This document shows, in pieces, positions 11,609-25,000 of a stretch of 64,000 nt of DNA. The notes beneath the pieces were generated by a model, which was not told where the DNA came from, made no database searches, and saw only the letters and a list, made by a program, of their open reading frames with translations. Position 1 is the first letter of the stretch, and each line of letters starts with the position of its first letter. The translations under genes and the position numbers were made by a program. The DNA is from Chloranthus sessilifolius. Taxonomy: Eukaryota; Streptophyta; Magnoliopsida; Chloranthales; Chloranthaceae. Location: assembly GCA_021018995.1 (NCBI GenBank), contig CM037595.1, positions 95,554,491 through 95,618,490 of the forward strand, written 5' to 3'.

Positions 11609-12655
11609 TCAATCGGGAATAGTTATGTCTTCCTTTCTTGAAGATTTCTTCCGCTTCCGTTCGAGTTGAGCTTTCTTTTCGACTTGAGGCTCTTTTCCCT
11701 TCAGTCCACTAGAGAAGGTCCTCAGCAAGGTGGCCAAATGTTCATTCCTATGAGCTGAAACCAAACCAAATTGAAGCAACATTCTGCTATAACTATTTTT
11801 TTTAAAAGGGAACAAGGGGAATAAAATTCAGCATTTCTTAGAGATGACTAATTAAGGCCGTGTTTGGATACATAATTGCTTTAGAGTACATTATGACGCA
11901 ATAAGTTCCAAGAATAAGATTAGTTGATGGAACGGGAGAGAGATCCCTTGAGCAGAAAAAATTGGTAGCGAGCGAAGGGATGACATTTTCCTTGACAGTT
12001 ATTTCAAAAACTACATTCGTTCTAGTGCTCAAAAATAATATTACAAAGCCTTCGTATTTCTTTGTTGCTTGGGTGCATAAGGCTTATGTTAAAGAATATA
12101 TAACTTCAATCATAGGGATCAATTTGTTAGTCGTGTAGCTTCCTAATTGTTCAACAAGAAGGTGGAAGTGTTCCAAAAGTTGGGTTACCTATTCTTATTT
12201 ACAATGAAGAATTTATCCCAAATAATTATTACTTTTGATTAAAAACAATTGCATTAGTACCAATAAAAAGCTATATTTGCCATAAAAAAGAAATGTAATT
12301 ATTCATTTGCTCATTTACCAAGGTTATTAGTTTGAGATTGACGTGAGAGCTGCTTCTAATGCTAGCACTCAGGTCGGGTACGTTATATAAGCTAGTAGCA
12401 CAAATTCTGTTTTCTGGTAGTAGCTAGTAAATCAATCACAAGTACAATAATTGATAAGCTTACCAGAAAGTATGACGTCGTCAACATTCACAATCTTGTG
12501 ATCGCCATGATGTGCAAATAACTTGAGGTCCTTAGCCAATTGCTCTGCTTTTTCAGAGTGAAACCCATAAATTAGTTTAAATCAACATTAAATATGCCAC
12601 CACCCCAGTTAACATCAAACACAAATAATTGTGAAAAGTACTCCTACAACAGAAT

Positions 12656-12712
<57 letters not shown>

Positions 12713-15700
12713 AGAAATGAAGAAAAACATGTACCTTGTTATAATCATCGTTTCGGTGATTCTCGTCACTTCTTTCAATTGCAAGAACATGGTTTGAACT
12801 TAATTCATTTCAAATATTCAAATACGGATAAGCAATAAAGGCAGTAACTTTTAGAGTTAGGAGAACAAAGTCTAAATTCAAACAGTGAAATCTAACCTCA
12901 ACATATTACAAACATCCCATATGGAAGTTCAGTCAGGAACAAAGTCACTCTACCAGCAGATTGCCCCTAATACATGTTCACTTTGGCCAATGATGGATTA
13001 ATGGTAAGTCAAAGACAGCAAGAAGCATTTTGGTCAGCCTTAAGGATCCTTAAAACTCAAACCAACTTTTATTTCATTGGATAAGCATAACCCTAGGAAT
13101 CAAATTTCAAATTTGGATATAGATTAGCAATTACGCTGATTAGTACACATTTCTAACATAGATCCAAATGGTTGAAAACCTTGTCCTGAGTCTTGACTGC
13201 ATAAGGATTGTTCAGATTCAAATATAAACTGTATGTTGATTTCTTGTAGTCTTTGTTATACAACAACTTGAGCTCTCTCCTACATTTAGTTCATCATCAT
13301 TATTACCATGTCCAATCGATTTGGAGTCAGCCACACAAGTCCCATTTCTCCACTCATTTTTATTTATTCCTCATAAGGATTCAACACGATGTTACTTAAT
13401 TCCATCATTTACTTAGCGAATCACAAATTGGGTCCAACGAATCAGTTAACTGTTCAATTCGATCCAATTCAGCGTGACAAGCGAATTGACTAATGAATGC
13501 TAATTATTTTGTTTTAAAATGAAACTTTAATGGTAAAAAAGAGGGGATTTGAACCTAAAACTTCATGATTTTTAATTTTTATAACAACCAAGTGGTCATA
13601 TGCATTTTTTGTATTGGAGGTACTAATTTATGCCATATAATTAACATACTTTCAAAACTGATCCTACCCCTAGCAAATCGAGTTCGCTTAATAGTGGCGA
13701 TCTGCGAATTAAGTAACTCTGACGAGATTTTTACAGTGGCTATCAGCATAATGCTAACCCTCCTCGGCTTTCACATGGGCTTGGGACCAACATAGGAGTT
13801 TCACGGAGAAATAGGCATCTAAAGGATTTTGAATTGTGTAAATTGGACACCTGTAGCTAAAGATATGAATTTCGAAAAGCAGACCATGACACAATTCATT
13901 AAGAAATTACAAGATTGAATTTGGTACTAAATATATATGAGACTTCAGGTCAGACACATGCAATTTTTCTGACCCAAAAAACGATAACAGCCAAAGATGT
14001 ATTAAGTTGCCTGTCACATCAGGCACATAACATATATTTATGCCACTAGTAACTCGTGTTGGTATGTGTCAATGAACACCTCATCCATTGGTTGTGAAAA
14101 TACTGTAACTCACACATATACGGTTAGTGCATGCAATTGTTACACATAGGGTTATAAAGATGGAGATTAAAGCTTCTTAATAGAAAATCCATCAGTTAAC
14201 TTGGTTGCTTATATAAGCAACTGTTAGGGTACGAAAATATGTGATAGGTACACTCTAGAAGCCCTAGAACGCTCAAATGAGTTGTAATAAACAACCACTA
14301 GTCTAGTAATTGCCACCTTCGTCATTTTTTGTGGCTTGGATTTCAGAATCCACCAACTCGAACATTGATGCAGTGCAAAATGGAGAGGCAGTTTGGTGCT
14401 GTTTCAAAGACTCAAACAGAGTTTGTAAGGGTGCAAGAGCAACCCAGAAATTTCTTAATATGCTAAAATTGGGGGCTAAACGGGGTTTAAGTTAAAGTCC
14501 AATTGGGCCCCAGCAGAGAAGACCAAATGAGAGACCAAATGGGCCTTAAACTGGCCTGAGATGAACCTCACTTGACCATTTTAAGTAGCAAAGTGAACCA
14601 TATTTGATGAGATTAATAATCTCACATTTATGGGTCACGTGATCACCTAAAAGAGACCGCATGACAAGGTTTTCGAGAGTCCCATTCTCTGGATTCTCAG
14701 GCTGTTGAATTTATTTATTTATTTATTTACTTATTTTATTGTACTCTTTTCAGGATCCTAAAGTTAGGAAGATAGATGCTAGTTTATTTCTGTTTTAGTT
14801 CTTGGAGTCTTAATTAGAGTAGAAGTCAAATTGGAATTTATTTTTATATATTGAAGAAGACTGCTCGAGGCTTCATGTTGCTGAAATTTTATCGTATGAA
14901 AAGAAGGAGCTTTAGATATTGAGAAGGACTGAAACTTTTGAGTTTTGGGTGTTTATTACGAGACTTTTATTTTTACGTCTCTTATTTTCTGCTACTATTT
15001 TCTGAAGATTTAAATGTGATCGATAATTAATTTTTTACTCTTATTAGACTGAAACTTTATATGTTCTGCTGCAGATTTGTATTCGGAGTTGTGGCTGCTC
15101 TTTTTAACTGTGTTTTTATGAAGTTAATCTGAATATATTTGGTGGTAATCTGAGCCCTATATTCTATTGTTTGAAGACTATTTTGGGCTGTGATTTCTTG
15201 TAAAACCCCACCAAGATCTTCTACGGGTATTGTTCCCGTCTAGTGCTGTTCAGGAATGAGTTTCTACAGTATATTTGTGATGTAGGAACTTACTAAATGG
15301 AATGCTAGGGTTGAGATTATGATCAAAATTAATTTAATCAATTAAAAATAGCAATTCTTTATAACAAATTCCCATGGAAAATTCTAGAAATTCAATTAAA
15401 TGTTTTTATTCCGGCCCAAAATAGTGTTACTTTCGTATACGTTCCCTATCGCAGATTTGGAAGATTAGGGTTCTTATGAACGGCTAAATCTCCGATAGTT
15501 TTAGGGCGTCGAACGAATTCGCAAGCGCGTCCCCTTGATACTGTACAAAAATAAAAAGCTAATAATGATTTAATGAAGAACATGTAATTTGATTTTGAAT
15601 TTTTATGGACTAAATAGGCTAGATCTAGGATTTAATGGAAAATAAAACAATTAGGATTACGCTACTTACGCAAACCATTGATCTAAAAAAAGATAAGAGA

Positions 15701-16637
15701 TGGAAGAAGAGTTGGCCTCGCACCAAACCGCAAGCAGGAATTGAAAAATCGCTCTCCGTTTTGAGAGAATCACACCCTCACGAAAGTTTAGAACTCTCAA
15801 TTTTGTATAAACAATTTTCATTAACCAAAAAGTTATAATAAAGTTATTTACAAGCCTTTAAATAGGCTACCCAAACCCTAATACGAAATTAGAAGTGTCC
15901 TGATGAAAATAAAATACTAAATGACAACTTTGACCAAAATTATAAAATTCCGCCAAAATCCGCGTCACTAGTAGATCCATCAGGCCTGGGGTCGATCCAT
16001 CAAGTATATAAATATATACTTGTCCAAAGGCTCTTCGAAAATGTTATTAACTCTTAGCTCAAATCGATCAATCGAAGGTAGGGGTTGATCGATCGACTGA
16101 AGCTTATAACTTAGCCTTAGAAAATGTATCCGCTACCCATCCTCAATTGATCGATCGACTGAGCAACTTTAAGTTCTCCAAATTTGAGCTGCTTTTCCTT
16201 CTTTCGCCTTTACTGATCTTCTTCCACCTTCGAAACATCACTGGCAGTTGCTTGAATCTTATGTCCCCATCAACTCTCCACGGGTTAAAAGGATTCATCC
16301 CCGATGAATGCTGGGTGTGGTAGAGGTCCAAGAGATCTAGGTCCAACTGCTGAAACTCTTCCTGTATAATCCAAGAATTCTCTTAATCGGCCTTATTCTT
16401 CCACTTGACCAAATACTTCTGTAATCTCCCATGGTTGGTGGACACAATGACGGGGACGTTGACATTGTAGACATCGGATACGGACTGTTTCGCTTGTACC
16501 GGCATCGGAAGAAGCAGAACGGAAATAAAAACAAGAACCAAACTTAAAGAATCAGCGTGCTAAAGCAGTGCACAATCGATCGATCGACACCCGGATTCGA
16601 TCGATCGATTATGCCCAGTGAGGTCTTCAATTTTGAC

Positions 16638-16691
<54 letters not shown>

Positions 16692-16749
16692 TCGATCGAT
16701 CAAGTACCAGGTGTCGATTCGATCGACTGAATTGTGACCAGAGGCCATA

Positions 16750-16785
<36 letters not shown>

Positions 16786-18978
16786 GATCGATCGAGACCT
16801 GATACTCGATCGATCGACTATCGCGAGAATGAGATCCGTTAGAATTCGAATTTGAGTTTTAAGGGGCAAACTTGTCTTTCTTTTTGCTTATTTTGTTTTA
16901 GGGGTGTATTTTAAGAGCTCCTATATAAGGTATTTTAAAAATGTAATTAGTTATTGATTATGAATGAAAGTTATTGCTTGTGTGCTTGAGATGAGCCATG
17001 ATTGAAGAGTGATTCTTCACTTCCTGAGAAGGGTTTGGTGTGAAGCCAAGGGTGCGAAGCCCAAAATCTATCTTCTCTCTCTTTATCTTTTATTTTCTTT
17101 CTCTGCTTTGTTTTGATCCCATAAACCTTAAATCTAGCCATTATCTTTTCCCAAAATTCCCAACTCCGAACCATTGATTCGAACCAATATCCAAATCTTA
17201 AATCCAGCCATCCAACCCTCAAATACCCCAAAGTTTATAAACCCTAGATCCCATTTGAGTCCTTGAATCGATCCAATTCAAGCCCATATCTCATCCGAAC
17301 CATTAAACCAAACCGAATTATAACCCATAGAACACTCGCAATTCCATCATTGAATCCCAAGCAGTGCCCTAATCTGGAATAGCTAGAGTTCTACCTCTAT
17401 AACCGATCTACACAGCAAGGCTAACGGATCTAGCGCATGGACCGGACCCTACTCGAATCAAGTGCGATTCTTCAATGGAAAACTACGAAACCCTAAGGTG
17501 TCCACTTTATTTTCAGGTTTATTATTTAATTAATCTAATTTAATTTCGGCAAATCATCACCTCATAAGCATTCACGCAGTTTAGGGTTTTGTGGTATCAA
17601 AGCTTAAGTTCTAGGTTAGGGCATATTTGTGTGACATTTAATTCCATTGCATTTTAATTTTTATTGCATCTTATTTCAGTTGTGGGCAAAGTGTGCACAT
17701 CTAGTGTTCGATTAAATTCCTCTTTCATTGTGGTTCATATTTGCATGCCCATGTAGAACCCGTATTAGTAGTTGTGATCACCATGGACATGAATGGGATT
17801 ACCGATGTTCTTAACGGCATGAGAGCCGAATTGAAAGCAATCAATGATCGAATGACTACCATGGAGCAAGCCCAAAGAAAATTTGAGGTTTCCAATGGGA
17901 GATTGTTAGATCGAGTCAATCAGTTAGATAGGTATGACGAGTACATTGAGCAACGTCATGAACGTGATGGTCACCAACATGATTAGAACCGGAATCATAG
18001 GATGAATCATCATGGAGATGACCTCGACCTGGATGGGAAACTCCTTAAAAACGTCCAAGTTGTGTTCCCAACCTTCGATGGAAGCTTAGACCCAAAACTC
18101 TTCATCGATTGGTTATCCGACATGGACCAGCACTTTGAGTGGTTTGGCATGAGCGATGTGTCAGGCTTGCCAAGATGAAACTCATCGGTCAAGCCTGACT
18201 CTTTTGGGTCAACATTGAAAGCATCAGAATGAATGCGGGTTATGCTCCCATTACCCGTTGGGAGGACATGAAGGAGCGACTTACAGAGAAGTACGTTCCT
18301 TCCTCATACTACCATCGTCTCCTCGATCAATAGCAAAATCTAAGCCAAGGTAGTATGCCCGTAGCGGATTACATTGGCAAATTCGAAGAATACATAATGA
18401 GAGCCAAAGTGTTCGAAGACCCTTAGGTCACAACGATCATCTAATGGTGTTGATCACAATCTTGCGATGCGATAAGAAAACGGAGGTGATCAAGATAGAT
18501 CAAAATGATCATCTAATTGTGTTGATCGCGATCGTGCGAGGCGATAAGAAATAAAAGGTGATAAGGATCAAGATCGATTAAAATGATCATCTAGTGGTGT
18601 TTATCGCAATCGTGCGATGCGATAAGCAATCGCAGGTGATCACGATCGAGATTGACCAAAATGATCATCTAATGGTGATGATAGTGCTCATGGGATGCGA
18701 TAAGAAATCGTAGGTGATCACAATCGAGATTGATCCAAATGATCATCTAACAACGTGATAAGCAATCGGAGGTGATCATGATTGAGATTGATCAAAATTT
18801 TCAAACAATTGGCGCAATGAGATAAACAAAACAGAGATAAGAATAGTCACGATCGCGTAAGGCAATGGTTTTGACCGTGTGGATGTTAATCTTAGACGTC
18901 CATGTTCAAAGTTTTCTTCAAATTCGTAATTGCAACCCTATTTATGCAAAGGACCAACTCGAAGTTGATAATTGCAAC

Positions 18979-19066
<88 letters not shown>

Positions 19067-22000
19067 GTCCGAGGCATGGGCCCAGAGTAGGCCCATATAA
19101 TCCTAAGTATATACCCACATGGGCCTAGAATGGGCTAACATAGACCTAAGTGCATTCCCTCGGCATAAAAAGCTTATGCAAGGGCCCAAAGTAGGCCCAT
19201 ATAGTACTAAATACGACCCAAAGAAGACTTAGACATGGGCTCAGAACAGGCCCATATAATTCTAAGTGTAGCAAATACCTTGAGAAAATTCTCTAAGGAT
19301 CTTCATAGATGGTAGAGAGGCAGAGAATTCCATATCCATAAGAATGAGAAGGGGTTAGCGATTTATAGAGTTACCTAGATGGTTACTGGAAGTTACCATC
19401 CAACGGTCCTCGTATTTCCTTCTCAGATCTACGGTGAAAAAGAGGTGCATTGATCCATTTGTTTCACGCGGATAGGTAACTAACTATCCAATCAGATTTG
19501 AGGTGTGTGGGGGAGGACTTACGCGAACCCCCTTTTTTTTATTAATCATTATAGGTGACCCACGTAGGTGAGAACTCGTGTGGGTCCCTAACGAGATAGA
19601 GAAAGAAGAGAGGGAAAAAGGGAGAGGAACCCACCAAGTGGGACCCCGCGCGGAACCCTAAGGAGAGAGAGAAGAGAGAAAAAGGGAGAGGGACCACGTA
19701 GGTAGCCCCCTCGTGGGTCCAAAAGGAGAGAGGAAGAAGAGAGAAAAGGGGAGAGGGACCCACGCAGGTGGGCCCCCGTGTGAGTCCCTAAGGAGAAAGA
19801 AAGAAAAGAGGGGATGAGGGACCCACACAGGTGACCCTTGCGTGGGTCCTTGGAGGAGAGAGAAAGAAGAGAGAGACCTGTGTCGGTGGCCCGTGGGTCC
19901 CTACATGGGTCCTTTGAAGAGAGAGAGAGAGAGAGAGATATTATGGCCCACACAAAGGTTACCTGCATGAATCCTTCTATGGTATTTATGCCCAATTAGA
20001 GTCCATTATGGACTCCTAATTCTACTCTAAGTGGATATTCCATGGTCATTATAAATAGGCCTACGGCCTCATTATTTTTTAAACCAAATTAATTCTCTCT
20101 CTGAGCTCTAGAAATAATAACTTTTCCAATTTTTAGGATTCTAAAAATTTGTGTTAAAACAATTCACTTCAAAAAATATTATCACTTTGACCGATGTTTT
20201 GTATGTCCCTAGTATTTCAAAGAATCTAGTGCCAACCAGTTTCCATATCAAACATGGCTTCAAGATTCTTTGAGTTCAACAAATGTGTAATTTCAAAAAA
20301 AGGGAAGTTTGTTGGGAAGGGTTATGCTGTAAGAGAATGTTCCAACTCAACATCAATAATGAAATTTCTAGTTCCACTTAAATTGTTGATTCTTTAAATT
20401 TGTGACATGCTAGATTAGGTCATATAAATCAATATTACATAAAAAGAATGTCATTGACAAATCTTATTCCTATGCATGAAAGATTAGATGCTAAGGCTAG
20501 TGATATTAATCTTTTTTCTAATATCAAAACAAATTCAAGTGTACTAGAACTTACCCATAGTGATATATGTGAGCTTTCCCGCATCTCTAAAAGAGGTGGA
20601 AGAGATATTTTATCACATTATAGATGATTATCCTAGATACAAGTACTTGTATTTATTGCAAAATAAATATAAGGCATTAGAAAAGTTTCAAGTATTTAAG
20701 GCTTTAGTTGAAAATCAGTTAAATAAGAAAAATACATTCTTATAGTCTGATAAGGGAGGTGAATTTATCCAATCAATTAGATGTATGGGATGAAGCACTA
20801 TTATGTTCGAGGGAGGAGTGATTGCAGTGATCTGAGCTGAGAAAGTAATTTGACCGTGATCATAGTAAAGGATGGAGCAAGAGATCGTCCCCTTGGACCG
20901 TAGATACATCACTTGAGACTAATTCACTCCCCATCTTGAATTAGGCGTATGGAGTGAAGCACTATCATCGGTCACATATGTTTTAAACCACCTTTCTCTT
21001 AAAAAGTTGGATAAGACTCCCTACGAAATTTACTCTGATAGAACACCCAAACTTAAATTATTTGAAAGTGTGAAGGTGTAGAGCTTTAGTTTGGTTGCCG
21101 ATCATGTAAGACCTAAAATTAACTTAAGAGCCATTGAATGTGTCTTTATAGGATAGTCCCAATAATGTTTTACATATATATTTATGGTTACGAAAAATAG
21201 TGATGTGATTAATAAATTTTACATAATTGAATCTGGAGATGCCATTTTTACAAGAATAGAACTTTTAATGATTCCAGTATTACTAAAGATATTTTTATTA
21301 GAGACCGAAACTTAGAATAACTAGGTTCACATAATGAAGAATTAGATGAACACATTGATGAACCTAATCATGAGAGTGAAAATATTAGGAAAAGTACAAG
21401 GGCTAGAAAAGAAGGTAGTTTAACTAAGGATAATTATTAATATTTAGTAGAAGGGTATAGACTTAGTAAAATCATCGAACATCTTTATTGTCTTGATATA
21501 AATAGCCACACTTGAACTATGTAAAATATATTAAGTTCTAGGAGGGCCAAATTTTGGAAAGATACAATAAATGATGAAATGGAATCTATAGTAGGCAAGC
21601 ATACTTGGGAGTTAGTGGTCTTACCACGGGCTCAAAACCAGTAGGATGCAAATGGATATTTAAAAAGAAATTAAGGTTCGATGAAACTATAGATAAATAT
21701 TAAGGAAGATTAATGGCGAAAGGTTTAAGACAAAAAGGTGTAAATTATTTTCATACATTTGAACCAGTTGCAAGATTATCTATTGTTAAGATGTTAATTG
21801 CTTTAGCCTCTATACATAAATTTGTAGTCTATCAAATGGACATCAAAATCGCTTTCTCAAATGGAGACTTGGATGAAAAGGTACATATGCAACAACCTGA
21901 AGGGCTTGTTGTAAAGGGCAACAAACATAATGTATGTTAGTTAAGTCCTTATATGGACAAAAACAAGGGTCAAAACAGTTGCACAAAAAAATTGATCATA

Positions 22001-25000
22001 ATTAACTACGACTCAATATAAATTAATCAGATAAGTGCAATTATAGTAAGTTTTGTGATAATAAAAGGATAATTATGTCTTTATATAGATGATGTACTTC
22101 TTTTTGGAACGGACTTGGATATAGTCTTAGAAACACAAGGTTTATTAGCTTTCATTTTAAAATTAAGGGTATGGAAGGGGCGGACGTTATCTTACGAATA
22201 AAAATCTTTAGAAAAAATAACGAAATTATATTTACACAGTCACATTATTTAAAGAAAATATTAAGAAAATAATCATTTTGAGAAGAATGTAGCATATACT
22301 CTTTTTAATATTAATACTAAGTTAGAGATAAAACAAAGGTAGATAGTTTTTACAATTAAAATATTCAAACGAGATAGTTATTCTCACGCAGATGATGTAT
22401 TACACTAGGCTTGATGTAGAATTCGCAGTAGGACAACTAAGTAGATATACTTGTAATCCTAGCTATACACATTGAAATGTTTTATCTAGAGTTTTTAGAA
22501 AATTATAGAACACTTTAAACTTTGGTTTATATTATGTTGGCTATCATAATGTGCTAGAAGTATATTGTGACGCAAGTTAGAATACAATAGATTATAAATC
22601 TGCCAGTGAATGGATATTCACTTTTGATGGAGCCGCGATCTCTCGAGGATCAAAGAAACAGATTTGTTTATCTCATTCCACTATGGAATCAAAATTTATT
22701 GCATGCGTGCAGTAAAGAAACATAGTGGTTAATTTGATGAATGAGGTTCCATTAGTCAAAATTCTTACCACCCATATTTATAACATGGGATAGCGAAGCA
22801 ACACTATTGAGGGCCTATTGTAAGACATAATGGGAAATTAAGACATATTGATCTTAAATATAACTATCTTCGACAATCACTCAACAATGGAATAATTTCG
22901 GTAATAAGTATCAAGCCATTAATGAACCTGACAGATATGTTAACAAAAGGCCTTGCTAAAGATAGTGTATAAAACCTCATTAGGGATGAGACTTAAAGCC
23001 ATTGAATCCTAATTATCACTTATGGTGACAACCCTATTTGAAATATAATTCAAGTTCAAAGGGAAAAACAAGTTGTAAATACGTGATAAGAAAAATGTAC
23101 TACGTAGAATATCCCAAGGTAAAATAGTACTTTAAGCTCCAACACAAAAGAGAGGATGAGTTATAACTCTTAATAGACTAATGACACAATAAGATGTTAA
23201 AGTGTTTACAGGAACACTATGTAGGTGTGGAAGTTTAGCCGCTTCTAAGAAGGGTTAAACATTTACTCAAATACTACAAAAACTAAGATTGAAGCACAAG
23301 TCATAAAAGTGTTAACGTAATGAACACGAAGGCCATTTGAGAATAAATGTGCATGTTAATTCTAATTCATCAGAAATAATAAGCAGTTCAAGACTATGGT
23401 CATTAATGACACCGGTGAATCTTAAATTTGCATGCTACGAAATGGTTCAAGTTCGAAAGACGCCATTTTCTTAAGCATTAAATTTCCTTGAACGCTCTGA
23501 AATTATATATATTATTTAAAATAGTGGGTGATTGTTGAAATTTTTAAATCATTTTAAGAAAGAATGAAAGTATTTTGTGAGTGTTTTACACTATAACCTA
23601 GCCTTTGTAAGAAAAATTGCAAAAACAAATTTTCCACATATTTCTTCATTGGAAAAGAATCTTATTTATTAATAGTGGAGTTTTCCTAAGGGACATGCAA
23701 TTTATGTTGGCTCCCTTTTTTAGTATGAAAGACAACACTACGCAAAATATAGCACACACGGGTGTGCATTGTTTCATGCCGAGTTGGGCTCGGGCGTGGG
23801 TGCATGCGTGCACTGCGACAAACGGGATAGGGTCGTGTCAAGGTTGCGGTTGTGGTTTAGTAAAAGATCATTATTTTAATTTTTCTACAACCGTTTATTG
23901 ACTATTGAAATTTTGACCATTTTTTTATTGTTGGAATTTTGACCGTTCTTTATTTTTCCGAAGTACAATATCCCTTGGTGTGCAATTTTGAATAAAAAGT
24001 TGTTTTCAGAATTCTTCATATTTTCTTTAAGGTACAATCGTTGACTGAACAAACAGATCTATGAAGGGTATTCAAGGTCCATATAATAGACCCAAAATTG
24101 CACATTTAGATACACACTCCAAGCAACCAAATCTATATTCTCTTGCATACTATTCTAAGAGCGTTCTTGTTGGCAATTAGTGTTTGGGCAACAGTTAGAC
24201 ATAGCAAGTTGAACCGTTGAGTGCAACATCCGATTTTGTCTGTTATATCCTGGAGTCTTCCTTGCCATATCTTGTTGCTGACGAGAGGTGGGGGCGAGTG
24301 AAGACTTAAAGAAAGTGTTGAACGTGCCACGGATCTTTGGTGTTGCCATTTGCAAATTCAGATTTCTTTATTTACTCAAATTTATTTGTATTTTTTTGCC
24401 ATACCCATCAACACAACCCCATGAATAAACAAGATTTAAAACATTTAAAATCAATTAAATAATGAGGGGGAAGGTAAGTGGAACTTTTATTGAGTCACTT
24501 GTGTCAAAATGAATCTGACAATCAATTTTGAATAAAAGAGAGGATCCCAACAATGGGAGTGGCAAGGAATTTATTATCGAGTATCAGAGTAAGAAACATT
24601 CCCATATTTATTAAGCTACAAGTTTAGAAAGCTAAGGGGAAGCAACCAGGCATTCACCAGCCATCCCCCATATTATTAGTTAATTGTTCATTTTCTTGTC
24701 AACAAGAACGCTCTTGGAAAAGTAAGGAAAAGAATAAAATTTCGTTTTCCTCAAAAGTGTGTCTAAATGTGCAATTTTTGGTCAATGATAGTCTTTGAAT
24801 GGAACCTTTGAATAAACCGACAGTCAAATTTGTGTCTGCTCAGCCAACGGATAAAGATCAAAAATGAAAAGTTGTTAAAACAACTCTTTATTCGAAATTG
24901 CACATCAAAAGACACAAATCTTCGGTAAAATAAAAATGGTCATATTTCAACAAGCACGAAAAGCGGTCATCTTTCAAAAGTCAAAGCGGTTAGAAAATTT

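Noticed and set aside
11838-12032. Minus-strand frame in MHF1 intron 3
   Set aside because: It lies between two well-defined exons, has no domain and would break the histone fold if retained.
18435-18815. Regularly spaced repeats that could recall a CRISPR array
   Set aside because: Units are whole tandem copies without unique spacers, and the DNA is plant nuclear.
18865-19128. Open frames of alternating Tyr-Ile on both strands
   Set aside because: They only read through the (AT)n microsatellite. The same holds for frames at 9,895, 16,560, 47,522, 52,217 and 56,264.
19588-19995. Minus-strand frame of 135 codons
   Set aside because: It follows the tandem repeat unit and has no domain; length is explained by the repeat being free of stops in that frame.
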